From: Neobacillus piezotolerans
Lineage (GTDB): Bacteria; Bacillota; Bacilli; Bacillales; Cytobacillaceae
NCBI RefSeq assembly: GCF_003362805.1
Contig: NZ_QNQT01000004.1
Location: 1 to 64,000, forward strand
Length of the DNA: 64,000 nucleotides
Direction of reading: 5' to 3'
Of the stretch, positions 53,912-62,786 are shown in pieces. The notes under the pieces are model-generated. The model saw only the letters and a list, made by a program, of their open reading frames with translations. It was not told where the DNA came from and ran no database searches. A program made the position numbers and the translations under genes. Each line of letters starts with the position of its first letter. The first letter of the stretch is position 1.

Positions 53912-55609
53912 TTAATGAGTGTCTTGAATGACTTTTTCCAGGAATTCACCCATACGCTTAACAGCCTGTTCTGAAAAATCAAAACTGACCCCAGTTTCTT
54001 TATAAATAGCTGCGATGGATTGATTGCAGTCCGCACTTGCCCCTTTTTTAAAGGATTCGACAGCTTGATCTGGATTTTCCCGGTAGTTTTCAAGTATTTG
54101 AAGAGCCCCCAGCATAGCGATGCCGTAATCTATCGTATAGAAAGGAAAATGGAAATAATGAATGGTGTCTGCCCAACTCATCCCCACTTCCTCCTCAAAC
54201 CCAGAAGTATCCACAGGGTTTAAGCCATAACGTTTTGAGATTTCAAAGAACTTTACATCACGCTCTTTGGCAGTGTGCGCAGGGTTCGTATACATCCAAT
54301 GCTGGAAGAGATCACCGGTTAACGGTTTTAATAACATTGAAAAAGCCCATCTTAGTTCTTCGCGCTGTACGCTCTTGAAATCTTCTTTTTCTGGATAAAA
54401 ACGATCTAACTTATCCAATAAGAGCAATTCCATCCCAAAAGAATACAGTTCAGCAACTTCCATTCGTAATTGGTATTCTTCAAAAGGCCCGTGTTCCGAA
54501 AACTGAAGGTACGCATTCACCGCATGGCCCATTTCATGAATCAATGCGCTTAGTGAATCAAAGGATGGACTAAAATTCGCAAAAACAAAGGTATCCCCTG
54601 AAACAGGTAAGAAGGTACAGAAAGCACCTGGGCCTTTTCCTTTCCGATCTCCAAGATCTAGTAACCCATGCTCCCCCATGTGATCGAAACACTCTCCAAA
54701 ATATGGGTCGGTCTTCCGTAACATTTCGGAAACGCCATCCAAAAGAGTAGATTCTTCGGAGTATGGCGGGTTTGTCAACAATTTAGCGGTGTTATCCCAA
54801 GGGCGATAAGTATCAACCCCAAGTTTGGACTTAAAGACATCTGCTAGTCGATTCCATGCTGGGACAATATGCTTTTCCACATTTTCATGAAAGTCATAAC
54901 AATCTTGAACACTATACTCGCGATTTTTGGCAACAAACATATAATCGCGGTAATTTTCAAAGCCTGCATTTAAAGCAATTTGATGGCGTAGTTGAACAAG
55001 TTCGTCCATAATGGTATCAATTTCGGGCTTAATCGCTCGATGGGCTGACATCATGGCGTGATAAGCTTTTTCTCGCACCCCCCTATCAAGGAGATCGAGC
55101 TTAGATTGGATGGATGGATAAGGCTTTTCCTCTCCTTCCCATTCAACTGTTAACCCTCCCATAATTTCACTATACTTCGTACAGAGCTCCTGTTCTTTTA
55201 CCATTAATGGAATGTTTTCTTCCCTGAACAGTTTAATTTTTGACTCGCGAAAGCGCCGCATTAAGCCGTAACGGTTTTCATCTAATTGATTTATATAAGG
55301 AGACTTGCAGCATTTCTCATTTAATTTTGCTTCATATTTCATTATGATTGGCTGGATGACCTGCTGGTCGTGAAGATAAATTGATTTGATATCCGCATCT
55401 TCAGTGTTGCGGTAGAAATCGACTTGGTGGCCTGTCATCGCTTCCTGGATTTTAATCATTAAATCCTTTTCATCTTTCAACCACTTTTCCAGGTCAGAAA
55501 TGGATTCGATCGGAACCTCAAGTAAACTTGAAAATTGAGCTTCGACCCCTTCAGCATCTTGTAAATCAATTAATTCTTTATAATAACTATGATCTATATC
55601 TTGTGTCAT
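53912..55609 (-). CDS. M3 family oligoendopeptidase (PepF-like)
   Basis: The 565-residue product has the zinc-protease motif H-E-M-G-H in A-L-I-H-E-M-G-H-A-V-N near 356-366 and the downstream helix with E-V-A-E-L-Y-S near 390. No signal peptide is present, so it acts on peptides in the cytoplasm. ATG 55609 fits AAGGGAGAG; an upstream in-frame ATG at 55630 overlaps that site. It is a single-gene unit. Which peptides it cuts cannot be told. Confidence 0.9.
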   Translation of the reverse strand: MTQDIDHSYYKELIDLQDAEGVEAQFSSLLEVPIESISDLEKWLKDEKDLMIKIQEAMTGHQVDFYRNTEDADIKSIYLHDQQVIQPIIMKYEAKLNEKCCKSPYINQLDENRYGLMRRFRESKIKLFREENIPLMVKEQELCTKYSEIMGGLTVEWEGEEKPYPSIQSKLDLLDRGVREKAYHAMMSAHRAIKPEIDTIMDELVQLRHQIALNAGFENYRDYMFVAKNREYSVQDCYDFHENVEKHIVPAWNRLADVFKSKLGVDTYRPWDNTAKLLTNPPYSEESTLLDGVSEMLRKTDPYFGECFDHMGEHGLLDLGDRKGKGPGAFCTFLPVSGDTFVFANFSPSFDSLSALIHEMGHAVNAYLQFSEHGPFEEYQLRMEVAELYSFGMELLLLDKLDRFYPEKEDFKSVQREELRWAFSMLLKPLTGDLFQHWMYTNPAHTAKERDVKFFEISKRYGLNPVDTSGFEEEVGMSWADTIHYFHFPFYTIDYGIAMLGALQILENYRENPDQAVESFKKGASADCNQSIAAIYKETGVSFDFSEQAVKRMGEFLEKVIQDTH

Positions 55610-55872
55610 GGATAACTCTCCCTTCCTCATTATTATTTGAATTATCTTAATATTTATATTATAGATTTCTAGATAGTAAAACTAGCTTTTTCAAAAATAT
55701 CAACAGGATTTAATTCGTTGTGAAATCCCTAAATGTGAATTATCCTAATATAAGAAGATGTAAATATTTTGAATAGCTTGGGGCAACTTCGCCTCCGGTG
55801 TCACCTAAAGGCTCGGCTATCAATGATTTTCTTTTAAAAATTTACGTAGATTGGGATAAATGGAGAATTTCT

Positions 55873-57174
55873 ATGGTGGACTTAATAAGCCAATTAATTT
55901 GGCGGATGTGCATGATTGTTACAGTTGCCTTTTTGATTACCCGGCTAAAACTCTTTAGGCAAATGATTTACCATCGCTTAAGCTACAAAGGCAAAATGAT
56001 TATGATCATAGTATTTGGTTTGTTTGGAGTTATAGGAAATTATGCGGGAATCGAGGTCCATCCTGAAATTCCTAACCTGGCCCCTGGAGATGGGGATCAG
56101 GAAGAAACCTTTAAAGCAATTGCGGATATTCGGAATATCGGGGTAATTATTGGCGGTCTGATAGGCGGTCCGGTTGTCGGCTTTGGGGCCGGGGTAATCG
56201 CGGGAGGCCATCGGTATCTTTTAGGCGGTTTTATTAGTACGGCCACGTTTATTTTAACTGTATTAGGCGGATTGATAGCCGGTTTTATTGGCAGAAAACT
56301 CACCTTTAATGAAAAAATGCAGCCACCTTTAATTTTCGTGTTAAGTGTCTTAATCTTATTTATGCAAATTATCTTAGTCCCTGTACTTGCCAAGTCCCAT
56401 TCCGTAGCTTTTCAATTAATTCAATATACTGGATTACCCATCATCATTGTAAATGGAATTGGGATATGGATTTGCGCATTAATTTTTTATAGCGTAATTC
56501 GTGATGAGGAAAAAGTAGTAGCGAAGATGAGGGCGCTGCAAGCCCAAATTCAGCCCCATTTTCTGTTTAATTCTATAAATGTAATCTCTGCCCTTTGCAA
56601 AAGGGATCCAATGTTTGCGAGATCTCTGCTGCTGCATTTAAGTACTTTCCTGCGTAATAATACGAGTGCTACAAATCAAACTTTGATACCGATCGAAAAG
56701 GAAATAGAAACAGTGAATGCCTATTTCTCATTGGAACAAGCCCGATTTCCAGAGCGGTTTCACCTTAGGGTCACGATAGAACCGTTTGTAAATCAGGCGT
56801 TAATTCCTCCGTTTACAATACAACCCATTGTTGAAAACGCGATCGTTCATGGGTTTTCAGAAAGATGTGAACAGGAAACGGTGGAAGTAACGATTTGCAA
56901 AGAGGGGAAAAGGTTCCTTCGAATTTCCATTAAAGATAATGGCAATGGAATAAATAGCGATAGATTAAACCTAATAGGGAGTAAATCCATCCCATCAAGT
57001 AAAGGGACGGGGATTGCGATATCAAATATAAGGGAGAGACTTTCTTTAGCATTCGGTCCGAAAGCACAATTTTCGATAGAAAGCCAGTTAAACATGGGAA
57101 CAACCGTGACGATCATTGTCCCACTTCAGTATGAAAGAAAGGAAAATTTGAATGATAAGAGCCTACGTGGTTGA
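55873..57174 (+). CDS. LytS-type sensor histidine kinase
   Basis: The 433-residue protein has an N-terminal 5TM-LYT type region with about six membrane segments (about 3-210; G-N-Y-A-G-I-E-V and the G-G-P-V-V-G-F-G-A-G-V-I-A-G-G-H-R-Y block), the His_kinase domain with the phosphorylated histidine in Q-P-H-F-L-F-N-S-I-N near 232, and a C-terminal ATPase with N-A-I-V-H-G and D-N-G-N-G. ATG 55873 has GGAG upstream. The 23-nt overlap with the next gene shows a two-component operon. LytS kinases of this kind sense pyruvate or cell-wall/membrane state. Confidence 0.9.
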   Translation: MVDLISQLIWRMCMIVTVAFLITRLKLFRQMIYHRLSYKGKMIMIIVFGLFGVIGNYAGIEVHPEIPNLAPGDGDQEETFKAIADIRNIGVIIGGLIGGPVVGFGAGVIAGGHRYLLGGFISTATFILTVLGGLIAGFIGRKLTFNEKMQPPLIFVLSVLILFMQIILVPVLAKSHSVAFQLIQYTGLPIIIVNGIGIWICALIFYSVIRDEEKVVAKMRALQAQIQPHFLFNSINVISALCKRDPMFARSLLLHLSTFLRNNTSATNQTLIPIEKEIETVNAYFSLEQARFPERFHLRVTIEPFVNQALIPPFTIQPIVENAIVHGFSERCEQETVEVTICKEGKRFLRISIKDNGNGINSDRLNLIGSKSIPSSKGTGIAISNIRERLSLAFGPKAQFSIESQLNMGTTVTIIVPLQYERKENLNDKSLRG

Positions 57175-57898
57175 GGATGAGCTGTTTGCAAGAGAAGATC
57201 TTAAGGACATACTTTCGCAAAGTAATAAAATAGAGGTAGTAGGGGAAGCTGATGGAATTCACAAAGCCCATGTCGATATTCAACAATTGGAACCGGACGT
57301 GGTTTTTTTAGACATCCATTTGGCAAATACAAATGGTATTGAATTAGCTGATAAACTACGTTCATTAAAGAATCCGCCATTTATTGTTTTTGCGACAGCT
57401 TTCGAAGAATATGCAGTAAAGGCTTTTGAACTTGATGCCGCGGATTATATATTAAAACCATTTGATGAAAAAAGAATCGAACGAACAATTGATAAAATAG
57501 TAAAGTGGTATCAATTGAAAAAAGAAGAAAGTCGACAACAGCGTGCAAATCATGGAACTCAAAACCTAAATTTAAATAAGCTGCCTGTTGTAAAAGATGA
57601 CCGTATTATCCTGATTGACATACAGAACATTTTTTACTTCGGTACAGAAAATCGCCATGTATTTGTAAAAACAGTAGATGATAAATATGACATTGATACT
57701 AATCTATATGAAATAGAAAAAAAGTTGGAGAATTATTCTTTTCTTAGGGTGCATCGAGGATGTATTATCAATCTCCAATATGTAAGTGAAATAGAACAAT
57801 GGTTTAACGGTACCTATAATATAATACTTTCCGATGGATCTAAATTACCTGTTAGTCGCTCATATGCAAAAACAGTGCGCCAATACTTAGGTTTTTAA
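57152..57898 (+). CDS. LytTR-family response regulator
   Basis: The 248-residue protein has a receiver domain (acidic pair E-D at 8-9, phosphorylated Asp in V-F-L-D-I-H near 54, Lys in L-K-P-F near 103) and a C-terminal LytTR DNA-binding domain (F-L-R-V-H-R-G-C-I-I-N near 203-213). AAAGGAAAA precedes the ATG inside the kinase gene. It most likely controls the MFS transporter gene 300 bp downstream, as LytS/LytTR pairs often control adjacent transporters. Confidence 0.92.
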   Translation: MIRAYVVEDELFAREDLKDILSQSNKIEVVGEADGIHKAHVDIQQLEPDVVFLDIHLANTNGIELADKLRSLKNPPFIVFATAFEEYAVKAFELDAADYILKPFDEKRIERTIDKIVKWYQLKKEESRQQRANHGTQNLNLNKLPVVKDDRIILIDIQNIFYFGTENRHVFVKTVDDKYDIDTNLYEIEKKLENYSFLRVHRGCIINLQYVSEIEQWFNGTYNIILSDGSKLPVSRSYAKTVRQYLGF

Positions 57899-57928
57899 TC
57901 AATTGCAATTGAAAAAGAATTTCTTTTA

Positions 57929-57957
57929 AAACTGACAATTATTTTGTCGGTTTTTTT
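57929..57957 (+). terminator. Terminator after the response regulator
   Basis: AACTGACAA pairs with TTGTCGGTT (one wobble), then a T-run. Confidence 0.7.
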
Positions 57958-58065
57958 ATTTTAGAGAATTTGAGTTTTCAAGTCATTATTATGCTTCCTT
58001 TCTTATGCATTCCAGCACGTTGCGGTAGGTAAATACCATCAGACTCTGTTTCATTCGTATCCGTA

Positions 58066-58079
58066 TGAAAGCGCTTTAT
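58066..58079. promoter_or_regulatory. cre-like site (CcpA)
   Basis: TGAAAGCGCTTTAT resembles the catabolite-responsive element TGWAANCGNTNWCA, with two mismatches at the 3' end. It lies about 120 bp before the MFS transporter gene, suggesting catabolite repression. Confidence 0.5.
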
Positions 58080-58194
58080 ATCGGATTTCTTGCATTTCGT
58101 AATGACTTTATCAAATGTAATTCCTTATTTAGTAATATTTAAAGGAAAAGTAAACGTATTATCTTAGTTACTCAAAGTACAAGGGGGTATTTTG

Positions 58195-59496
58195 GTGAGC
58201 GATGTATCATTGGCACAGCCAAAGAAAAAATGGAAAGTCCGTTATTCTGTTCTTTTAGTTTTATGGTTATGTTGGTTGTTTTCATTCCTCGATCGTATGG
58301 TGATTACCATTGCCTTGCCATTTATCGGTGAAGATTTAAACTTAAGTAAAACAGCACAAGGACTATTGATAAGTATGTTCTTTGCTGGCTACGCTTTGTT
58401 CCAGATACCCGGCGGAATGCTGTCCGATAAATTTGGTTTCCGGCGTGTAGTAAGTGTGGCGATTATATGGTGGTCGATTTTTACATCATTAACAGGATTT
58501 ATTTTTGTTTACCCTCTATTCCTATTGGTTCGTTTTGTTTTTGGATTAGGTGAAGCCTGTTTACCGGGTGGGTCATACAAAGCGATTGCGACTTACTTCC
58601 CGAGTAAGCAGCGTGGTACAGCAACAGGAATTCAATCAACGGTCAATACACTTGGACCTGCTGTTGCAGCAATAGCCGCTGCTGCAATCATTGGTTTATA
58701 TGGATGGCGTGTTGTCTTTATTGTAATGGGTATTCCGGGTCTTCTAATCGGGATTTACATTTGGTTCAAATTTAAAGACAATCCAAAAGATCATCCTAAA
58801 ATAAGTAAAGAGGAACTTGCGGAGTTAGAAGAGGATAATCTGCAGCAAGAGTCTCATGGGAAAAAGAAATCTGATGTATCCCTTAAGGAGCTATTTAAAA
58901 AGCCGATTTTATGGCAAATGGCCCTAATATGGTTTTTCTTTGATATTACATTTTGGGGTTTCACATCCTGGCTTCCTTCTTATTTAATTAATGAAAAAGG
59001 CCTCTCGTTAATGGATACAGGTATCTATAGTGCATTACCATATTTAGTAGGTACCGTCGCAATTGTTCTCGGCGGGTATATTTCGGATAAAATGAAAGCA
59101 AATAGAAAATGGGTATTTGTCCCGAATGCACTTGCTGGCGGGGTTGCTTTATATTTTATGTTCCAAGCTCAGTCATTAACAGCGGTAATTATTTTCCAGT
59201 GTCTGGCAGCATTCTTTATGTTTATGGCCCAAGGGGGATTCTGGGCCCTTGTTGTTGACAGTTTTTCTGCAAAAATTATGGCATCCGGTTCTGCAACGGT
59301 TAACTGCTTCGGATCGATTGCTGGTTTCATTTCTCCTTTCCTGATGGGTTACCTGATTGATACAAGCGGTTCCTACAATTCTTCTTTCATTTTGATGATT
59401 ATAGCTTTAGTAATTGCAGCTATTATCGCACTTACTATTTCTGGGAAAACTGAAGATGGACCTGTAAATCTAACTTCTAAACTTGGGACTAATTGA
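58195..59496 (+). CDS. MFS transporter, anion:cation symporter (sugar-acid) type
   Basis: The 433-residue protein has about 12 membrane segments and ACS-family motifs: W-L-F-S-F-L-D-R-M-V-I-T near 22-33, the loop D-K-F-G-F-R-R near 77-83, and R-F-V-F-G-L-G-E-A-C-L-P-G-G near 109-122. Relatives carry glucarate, galactonate, hexuronates or other organic anions. GTG 58195 is a better distance from AAGGGGG than the TTG at 58192. A LytS/LytTR pair upstream and a cre-like site suggest induction by its substrate and catabolite control. Confidence 0.87.
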   Translation: MSDVSLAQPKKKWKVRYSVLLVLWLCWLFSFLDRMVITIALPFIGEDLNLSKTAQGLLISMFFAGYALFQIPGGMLSDKFGFRRVVSVAIIWWSIFTSLTGFIFVYPLFLLVRFVFGLGEACLPGGSYKAIATYFPSKQRGTATGIQSTVNTLGPAVAAIAAAAIIGLYGWRVVFIVMGIPGLLIGIYIWFKFKDNPKDHPKISKEELAELEEDNLQQESHGKKKSDVSLKELFKKPILWQMALIWFFFDITFWGFTSWLPSYLINEKGLSLMDTGIYSALPYLVGTVAIVLGGYISDKMKANRKWVFVPNALAGGVALYFMFQAQSLTAVIIFQCLAAFFMFMAQGGFWALVVDSFSAKIMASGSATVNCFGSIAGFISPFLMGYLIDTSGSYNSSFILMIIALVIAAIIALTISGKTEDGPVNLTSKLGTN

Positions 59497-59517
59497 ATGG
59501 TTGATAAACATTCCAGC

Positions 59518-59544
59518 AACCCATGTGTTCCCACATACACTCGG
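59518..59544. repeat. Third member of the short dispersed hairpin repeat
   Basis: AACCCATGTGTTCCCACATACACTCGGG-type sequence, sharing its left half with the copy at 42389 and its right half with the copy at 47978. It lies 7 bp before copy C of the rlmCD end. Confidence 0.65.
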
Positions 59545-59551
59545 GACATCA

Positions 59552-59612
59552 CGAGGATGCTGCGAAAATAATAGTAAAAGAAGGCAACTACCCATTGGGC
59601 GTTGCCTTTTGT
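59552..59612 (+). repeat. rlmCD 3' end with terminator, copy C
   Basis: The frame H-E-D-A-A-K-I-I-V-K-E-G-N matches the RlmCD tail, and AAGGCAAC...GTTGCCTTTT repeats the rlmCD terminator with more T. It is in the same orientation as rlmCD. Confidence 0.85.
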
Positions 59613-59681
59613 GTTTTTTTAACGGATTTACAAAGCTTATTAAATATACTCCGAGATGCACCCAAGAAGCTAGCAGCAAAG

Positions 59682-60350
59682 TCATGGTTTTAACAGTTTC
59701 CAATTCCCTTCGGATACAACTTCGACTTCTCCATCAATTACTTTGATGGCGGTTTGATCATCAATTGCATACGCCGGCCCCTGCATCCCGGCAGCCCATT
59801 TCTCAGCATTAGCCATCGTATTATACGGCAGCATTTCGTGATCCAGATGCGGGAACATTGCAAAATCGACCATACCAAGCGTTTCATCACCACCGTTGGG
59901 TGGAGTCCAGCCAACGAAGAATTCCCCAATGTTGGGTGCCATCACCATGCTCCCAGCACTCATTCCCACATAGACAGCGTTCAGCGATGGCAAGAGGTCT
60001 GCCAGCCCGGATTGCCGCATCCAGTGGCACAGGTAGAGGGCGTCACCGCCCGATACCAGCAGGACGTCCGTCTCCCGGACCAGCGGCACCCAGCGGGCTT
60101 CGTCGATGCTTGGTAGCGCTGTGAGCTCCAGCACGCCGACCGACTTCCAACCCAGATTTACCATGGGATTCTGTTCTTTCCCGCTGATGAACTCCCAGGT
60201 TTTGACGCCGGGGCCGACCCAAGGATGTCCGTACATCGCGGTGGGGATGCACAGAGCGCTAGACTCGGCAATCGGTTTGTCCAGCATGTCAACCAACGCG
60301 TCATGTATGCTTTTATTATTGACGCCTGCAGCTGTAAGCAGTAATTTCAT
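59682..60350 (-). CDS. S51 family peptidase (peptidase E-like)
   Basis: The 222-residue product has the class I glutamine amidotransferase-like fold of peptidase E with the nucleophile elbow G-M-S-A-G-S (Ser-131), V-S-G-G-D near 99-103 and a C-terminal D-Q-T-A-I block. The family cuts Asp-X dipeptides or related small substrates. AGGAGGAG precedes the ATG. It is markedly richer in GC than its surroundings and is the only gene between rlmCD-end copies C and D, which points to recent transfer. Confidence 0.87.
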   Translation of the reverse strand: MKLLLTAAGVNNKSIHDALVDMLDKPIAESSALCIPTAMYGHPWVGPGVKTWEFISGKEQNPMVNLGWKSVGVLELTALPSIDEARWVPLVRETDVLLVSGGDALYLCHWMRQSGLADLLPSLNAVYVGMSAGSMVMAPNIGEFFVGWTPPNGGDETLGMVDFAMFPHLDHEMLPYNTMANAEKWAAGMQGPAYAIDDQTAIKVIDGEVEVVSEGNWKLLKP

Positions 60351-60690
60351 AACTCAACTCCTCCTCTTCGTATGCGTTTTACTTAATTCTTCAGACTTTT
60401 CAAATGTGGTTGCGGATGTCTAGTGGGACAGCTATGCCGGTATAGCCAAACTGACCCGAAATTATAGTCGGTCTATTAGACCCTTTTTCTTTATTGGTAT
60501 GCAGCTACATGCTGTAGTTAAATGTTAAAATCAGGGTGCAGTAGAGTCAAGGTGAAAATCTGAATATTTTGTAATTTTAATAGAGCAAAATGGACATTCG
60601 TTATCGTTTTGGCTTTTGATATTCGAAACTACTATGTTATAGGTGTCTTTACATTTTAAAAATATCAAATGTGCATGCATATTAGGCAAT
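60351..60690. other. Gene-free stretch before copy D
   Basis: No supported gene is seen. The segment is AT-rich with no clear promoter or terminator. Confidence 0.4.
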
Positions 60691-60752
60691 AGCGAAAATA
60701 ATTTTTTAAAGAAGGCAACTACTCCTTTGGACGCTGTCTTTTTTGTGTTTTA
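60691..60752 (+). repeat. rlmCD 3' end with terminator, copy D
   Basis: GCGAAAATAATTTT followed by AAAGAAGGCAACT repeats the rlmCD end almost exactly, and the decayed terminator (AAGGCAACTACTCC...GGACGCTGTCTT then T-run) follows. It is the right-most copy. Confidence 0.8.
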
Positions 60753-60861
60753 ACCAAGCGTATTTTTGCAAAAAATTAAATGTTTTAAAAGTGATGAAAT
60801 AAAAATGAAACCAATGAAACGCTTCCGATGTCTAAAAGGTGAAGAGAAAGGAGGTTCCATA

Positions 60862-61452
60862 TTGGAAAGCAATGAACTGCATGCAATTTACCCAAACAAT
60901 ATTGATTGCCTGGATACAGCAAAACTGTTCAAGCAGTTAATGGATCTCTATACAGAGAAGGTCTATCTGCTTGCTTATTCTTTTGTTAAGGATAGAGGGT
61001 TGGCCGAGGATATTTCGCAGGAAGTTTTCCTGAAAGTTTATAAGTATTTGGATCGATATAGGGGAGAGGCGGAGCTTGGTACATGGATATACCGAATCAC
61101 TGTTAATACGTCCAAAGACTTTTTAAAGAAGAAAAGCTGGAAGCAGCTGTTATTACAGAAAAGCTTTTTTGAAGGTTTGAAAAGAACAGAGAGCACGGAA
61201 ACCTCGTTCTTTAAGGCTGACCAAAATGAACAACTCTTACAAACTGTTTTAACGTTGCCGGTGAAGTATCGTGAAGTGATTGTCCTCTTTTATTTTTATG
61301 ATGTAACAATCCATAAGCTTGCCGAGATGCTTCATTTAAATACAAATTCTGTGAAAACAAGGCTTTCCAGAGGGCGGGATATCCTAAAACGGAAATTAAA
61401 AGCTAAGGGAGGGGTTGAATTTTATGGAGAAAGAGTTGAAAAACGTCTATGA
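60862..61452 (+). CDS. ECF-type RNA polymerase sigma factor
   Basis: The 196-residue product has region 2 (L-Y-T-E-K-V-Y-L-L-A-Y-S-F-V-K-D, then L-A-E-D-I-S-Q-E-V-F-L-K-V) and region 4 (L-P-V-K-Y-R-E-V-I-V-L-F-Y-F-Y-D, then S-V-K-T-R-L-S-R-G-R). TTG 60862 is chosen because AAAGGAGG lies 7 bp upstream; the frame is open back to 60766 without a site. It overlaps the next gene by 29 nt, the normal layout of an ECF/anti-sigma pair. Confidence 0.88.
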   Translation: MESNELHAIYPNNIDCLDTAKLFKQLMDLYTEKVYLLAYSFVKDRGLAEDISQEVFLKVYKYLDRYRGEAELGTWIYRITVNTSKDFLKKKSWKQLLLQKSFFEGLKRTESTETSFFKADQNEQLLQTVLTLPVKYREVIVLFYFYDVTIHKLAEMLHLNTNSVKTRLSRGRDILKRKLKAKGGVEFYGERVEKRL

Positions 61453-62485
61453 GCATTACCGGAAACATTACATCAATGATCAAATAACAACAAGAATTCA
61501 AAATAAAGTTCATCAGGAAATCGAAAATGATAATATGAGCCAGTTTAAGAAGCAGCGTCCAGGCTTTGTAAAAAAACTATCCTATGCCTCCGCTTTTTGT
61601 GTAGTGGTAATCGGTCTATTTATTGGTTCCGCATTCTTTTCACCGGCGATGGCGGAAGTAGCTTCTATAATTCCGTTTTTAAGCAAAATTTTTGAGCAAA
61701 AACCGATTAGTGAAATGGTTCGGGATAGCCTGATGGATAAAGGTTATAAAGTCAGCGGGGTAGGATATAGTGTCCATGGGAAGATTTTTCATGTAACAGT
61801 AGACGGGCCAGAGGACTATTATAACCAAGTAAATGGAGAAATTAAAAAAATCACAGAAGAAGTCATTGCTTCGAGCGGATATGATGATTTTAAGGTGGAA
61901 GTGGGTCAGGAGCGGAGAATTGAACATAAGGATGATCCCCGTAATCGGGATGTTGAGCTCGTGTTGGATGTAGTGAATGAGATTGTCCCAAAATTACAGC
62001 AACAAGGCTATAAAATTCATACCTATGGTTCTGGTTATCCGGGTCCGGATGCGAAAATGATTAGTGTCCATCTTGATATTGAGGATACGGAAAAACGGTC
62101 TGATGACATCGAGCGAGCGATCCTTGAAGGCATTCAAAAACTGGATATTAAAAAAGAAGTAACGGTCAAATTCTATAAATTCAATGTTCTAAAAAGAGAA
62201 ATAGAGAATAAGTGGGCCAGTAAGGTACTGCCGGTTATTGGGGAAGGCCTGCTGGGCAAAAAAGAGTACAAAACAAAAGGCTTCGGTTACTCCTATAAGA
62301 AGGGCATTATGAACATTTATATTTCGACCAAAATAGAGAAGTCGGACAGCGAAGCGCCTGAACTAGCCAGCAAAATTGAAACCGAGATCCGCGAATTCCT
62401 GCAATCCGAAGATCTTAAGGATATCGTTGCCGACACTCCTTATAAAATTATTGTAAGAGATAAAGGAGGAAAAGATATAAATTAA
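61424..62485 (+). CDS. DUF4030-type membrane protein, probable anti-sigma factor
   Basis: The 353-residue product has a cytoplasmic N-terminus of about 45 residues, one membrane segment near 50-70 (F-C-V-V-V-I-G-L-F-I-G-S-A-F-F) and a long outer domain with two similar halves, each with G-Y-K/G-F-G-Y-S-Y-K-type strands, matching the DUF4030 pattern. Overlap with the sigma gene and the topology point to an anti-sigma role, which is inferred. ATG 61424 fits GGGAGGGG. Confidence 0.75.
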   Translation: MEKELKNVYEHYRKHYINDQITTRIQNKVHQEIENDNMSQFKKQRPGFVKKLSYASAFCVVVIGLFIGSAFFSPAMAEVASIIPFLSKIFEQKPISEMVRDSLMDKGYKVSGVGYSVHGKIFHVTVDGPEDYYNQVNGEIKKITEEVIASSGYDDFKVEVGQERRIEHKDDPRNRDVELVLDVVNEIVPKLQQQGYKIHTYGSGYPGPDAKMISVHLDIEDTEKRSDDIERAILEGIQKLDIKKEVTVKFYKFNVLKREIENKWASKVLPVIGEGLLGKKEYKTKGFGYSYKKGIMNIYISTKIEKSDSEAPELASKIETEIREFLQSEDLKDIVADTPYKIIVRDKGGKDIN

Positions 62486-62786
62486 AGCAAGGCGGTTAAC
62501 TGATTTACAAAGCAAATGGCGCTTCCCCCTTTGCAAGGATAGCGCTTATTTTAATTTTACGTAGATTGTTTTAAAAGATAATTATGATTATGAAGGAAAT
62601 TCCTAAGGCTAGCGGACAAGTTTGCTGAAGAAGGAATTTCAACATTTTGCTTGAATATATCTGTGTAAAGACTAAGATAAAAGGCTATTTATGTTATTGA
62701 TTTCAAACATACTGGCTGGAAATACTTCGAATTTGAGGGTTCAGACAAGGCTTTAATTCAAAAAGAAATGTTATTAGGAGGAAGGT
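62486..62786. other. Intergenic stretch with weak terminator
   Basis: AGCAAATGGCGCT with AGCGCT around 62520-62553 followed by TTATTTTAATTTT may end the anti-sigma transcript. Nothing else is recognised. Confidence 0.35.
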
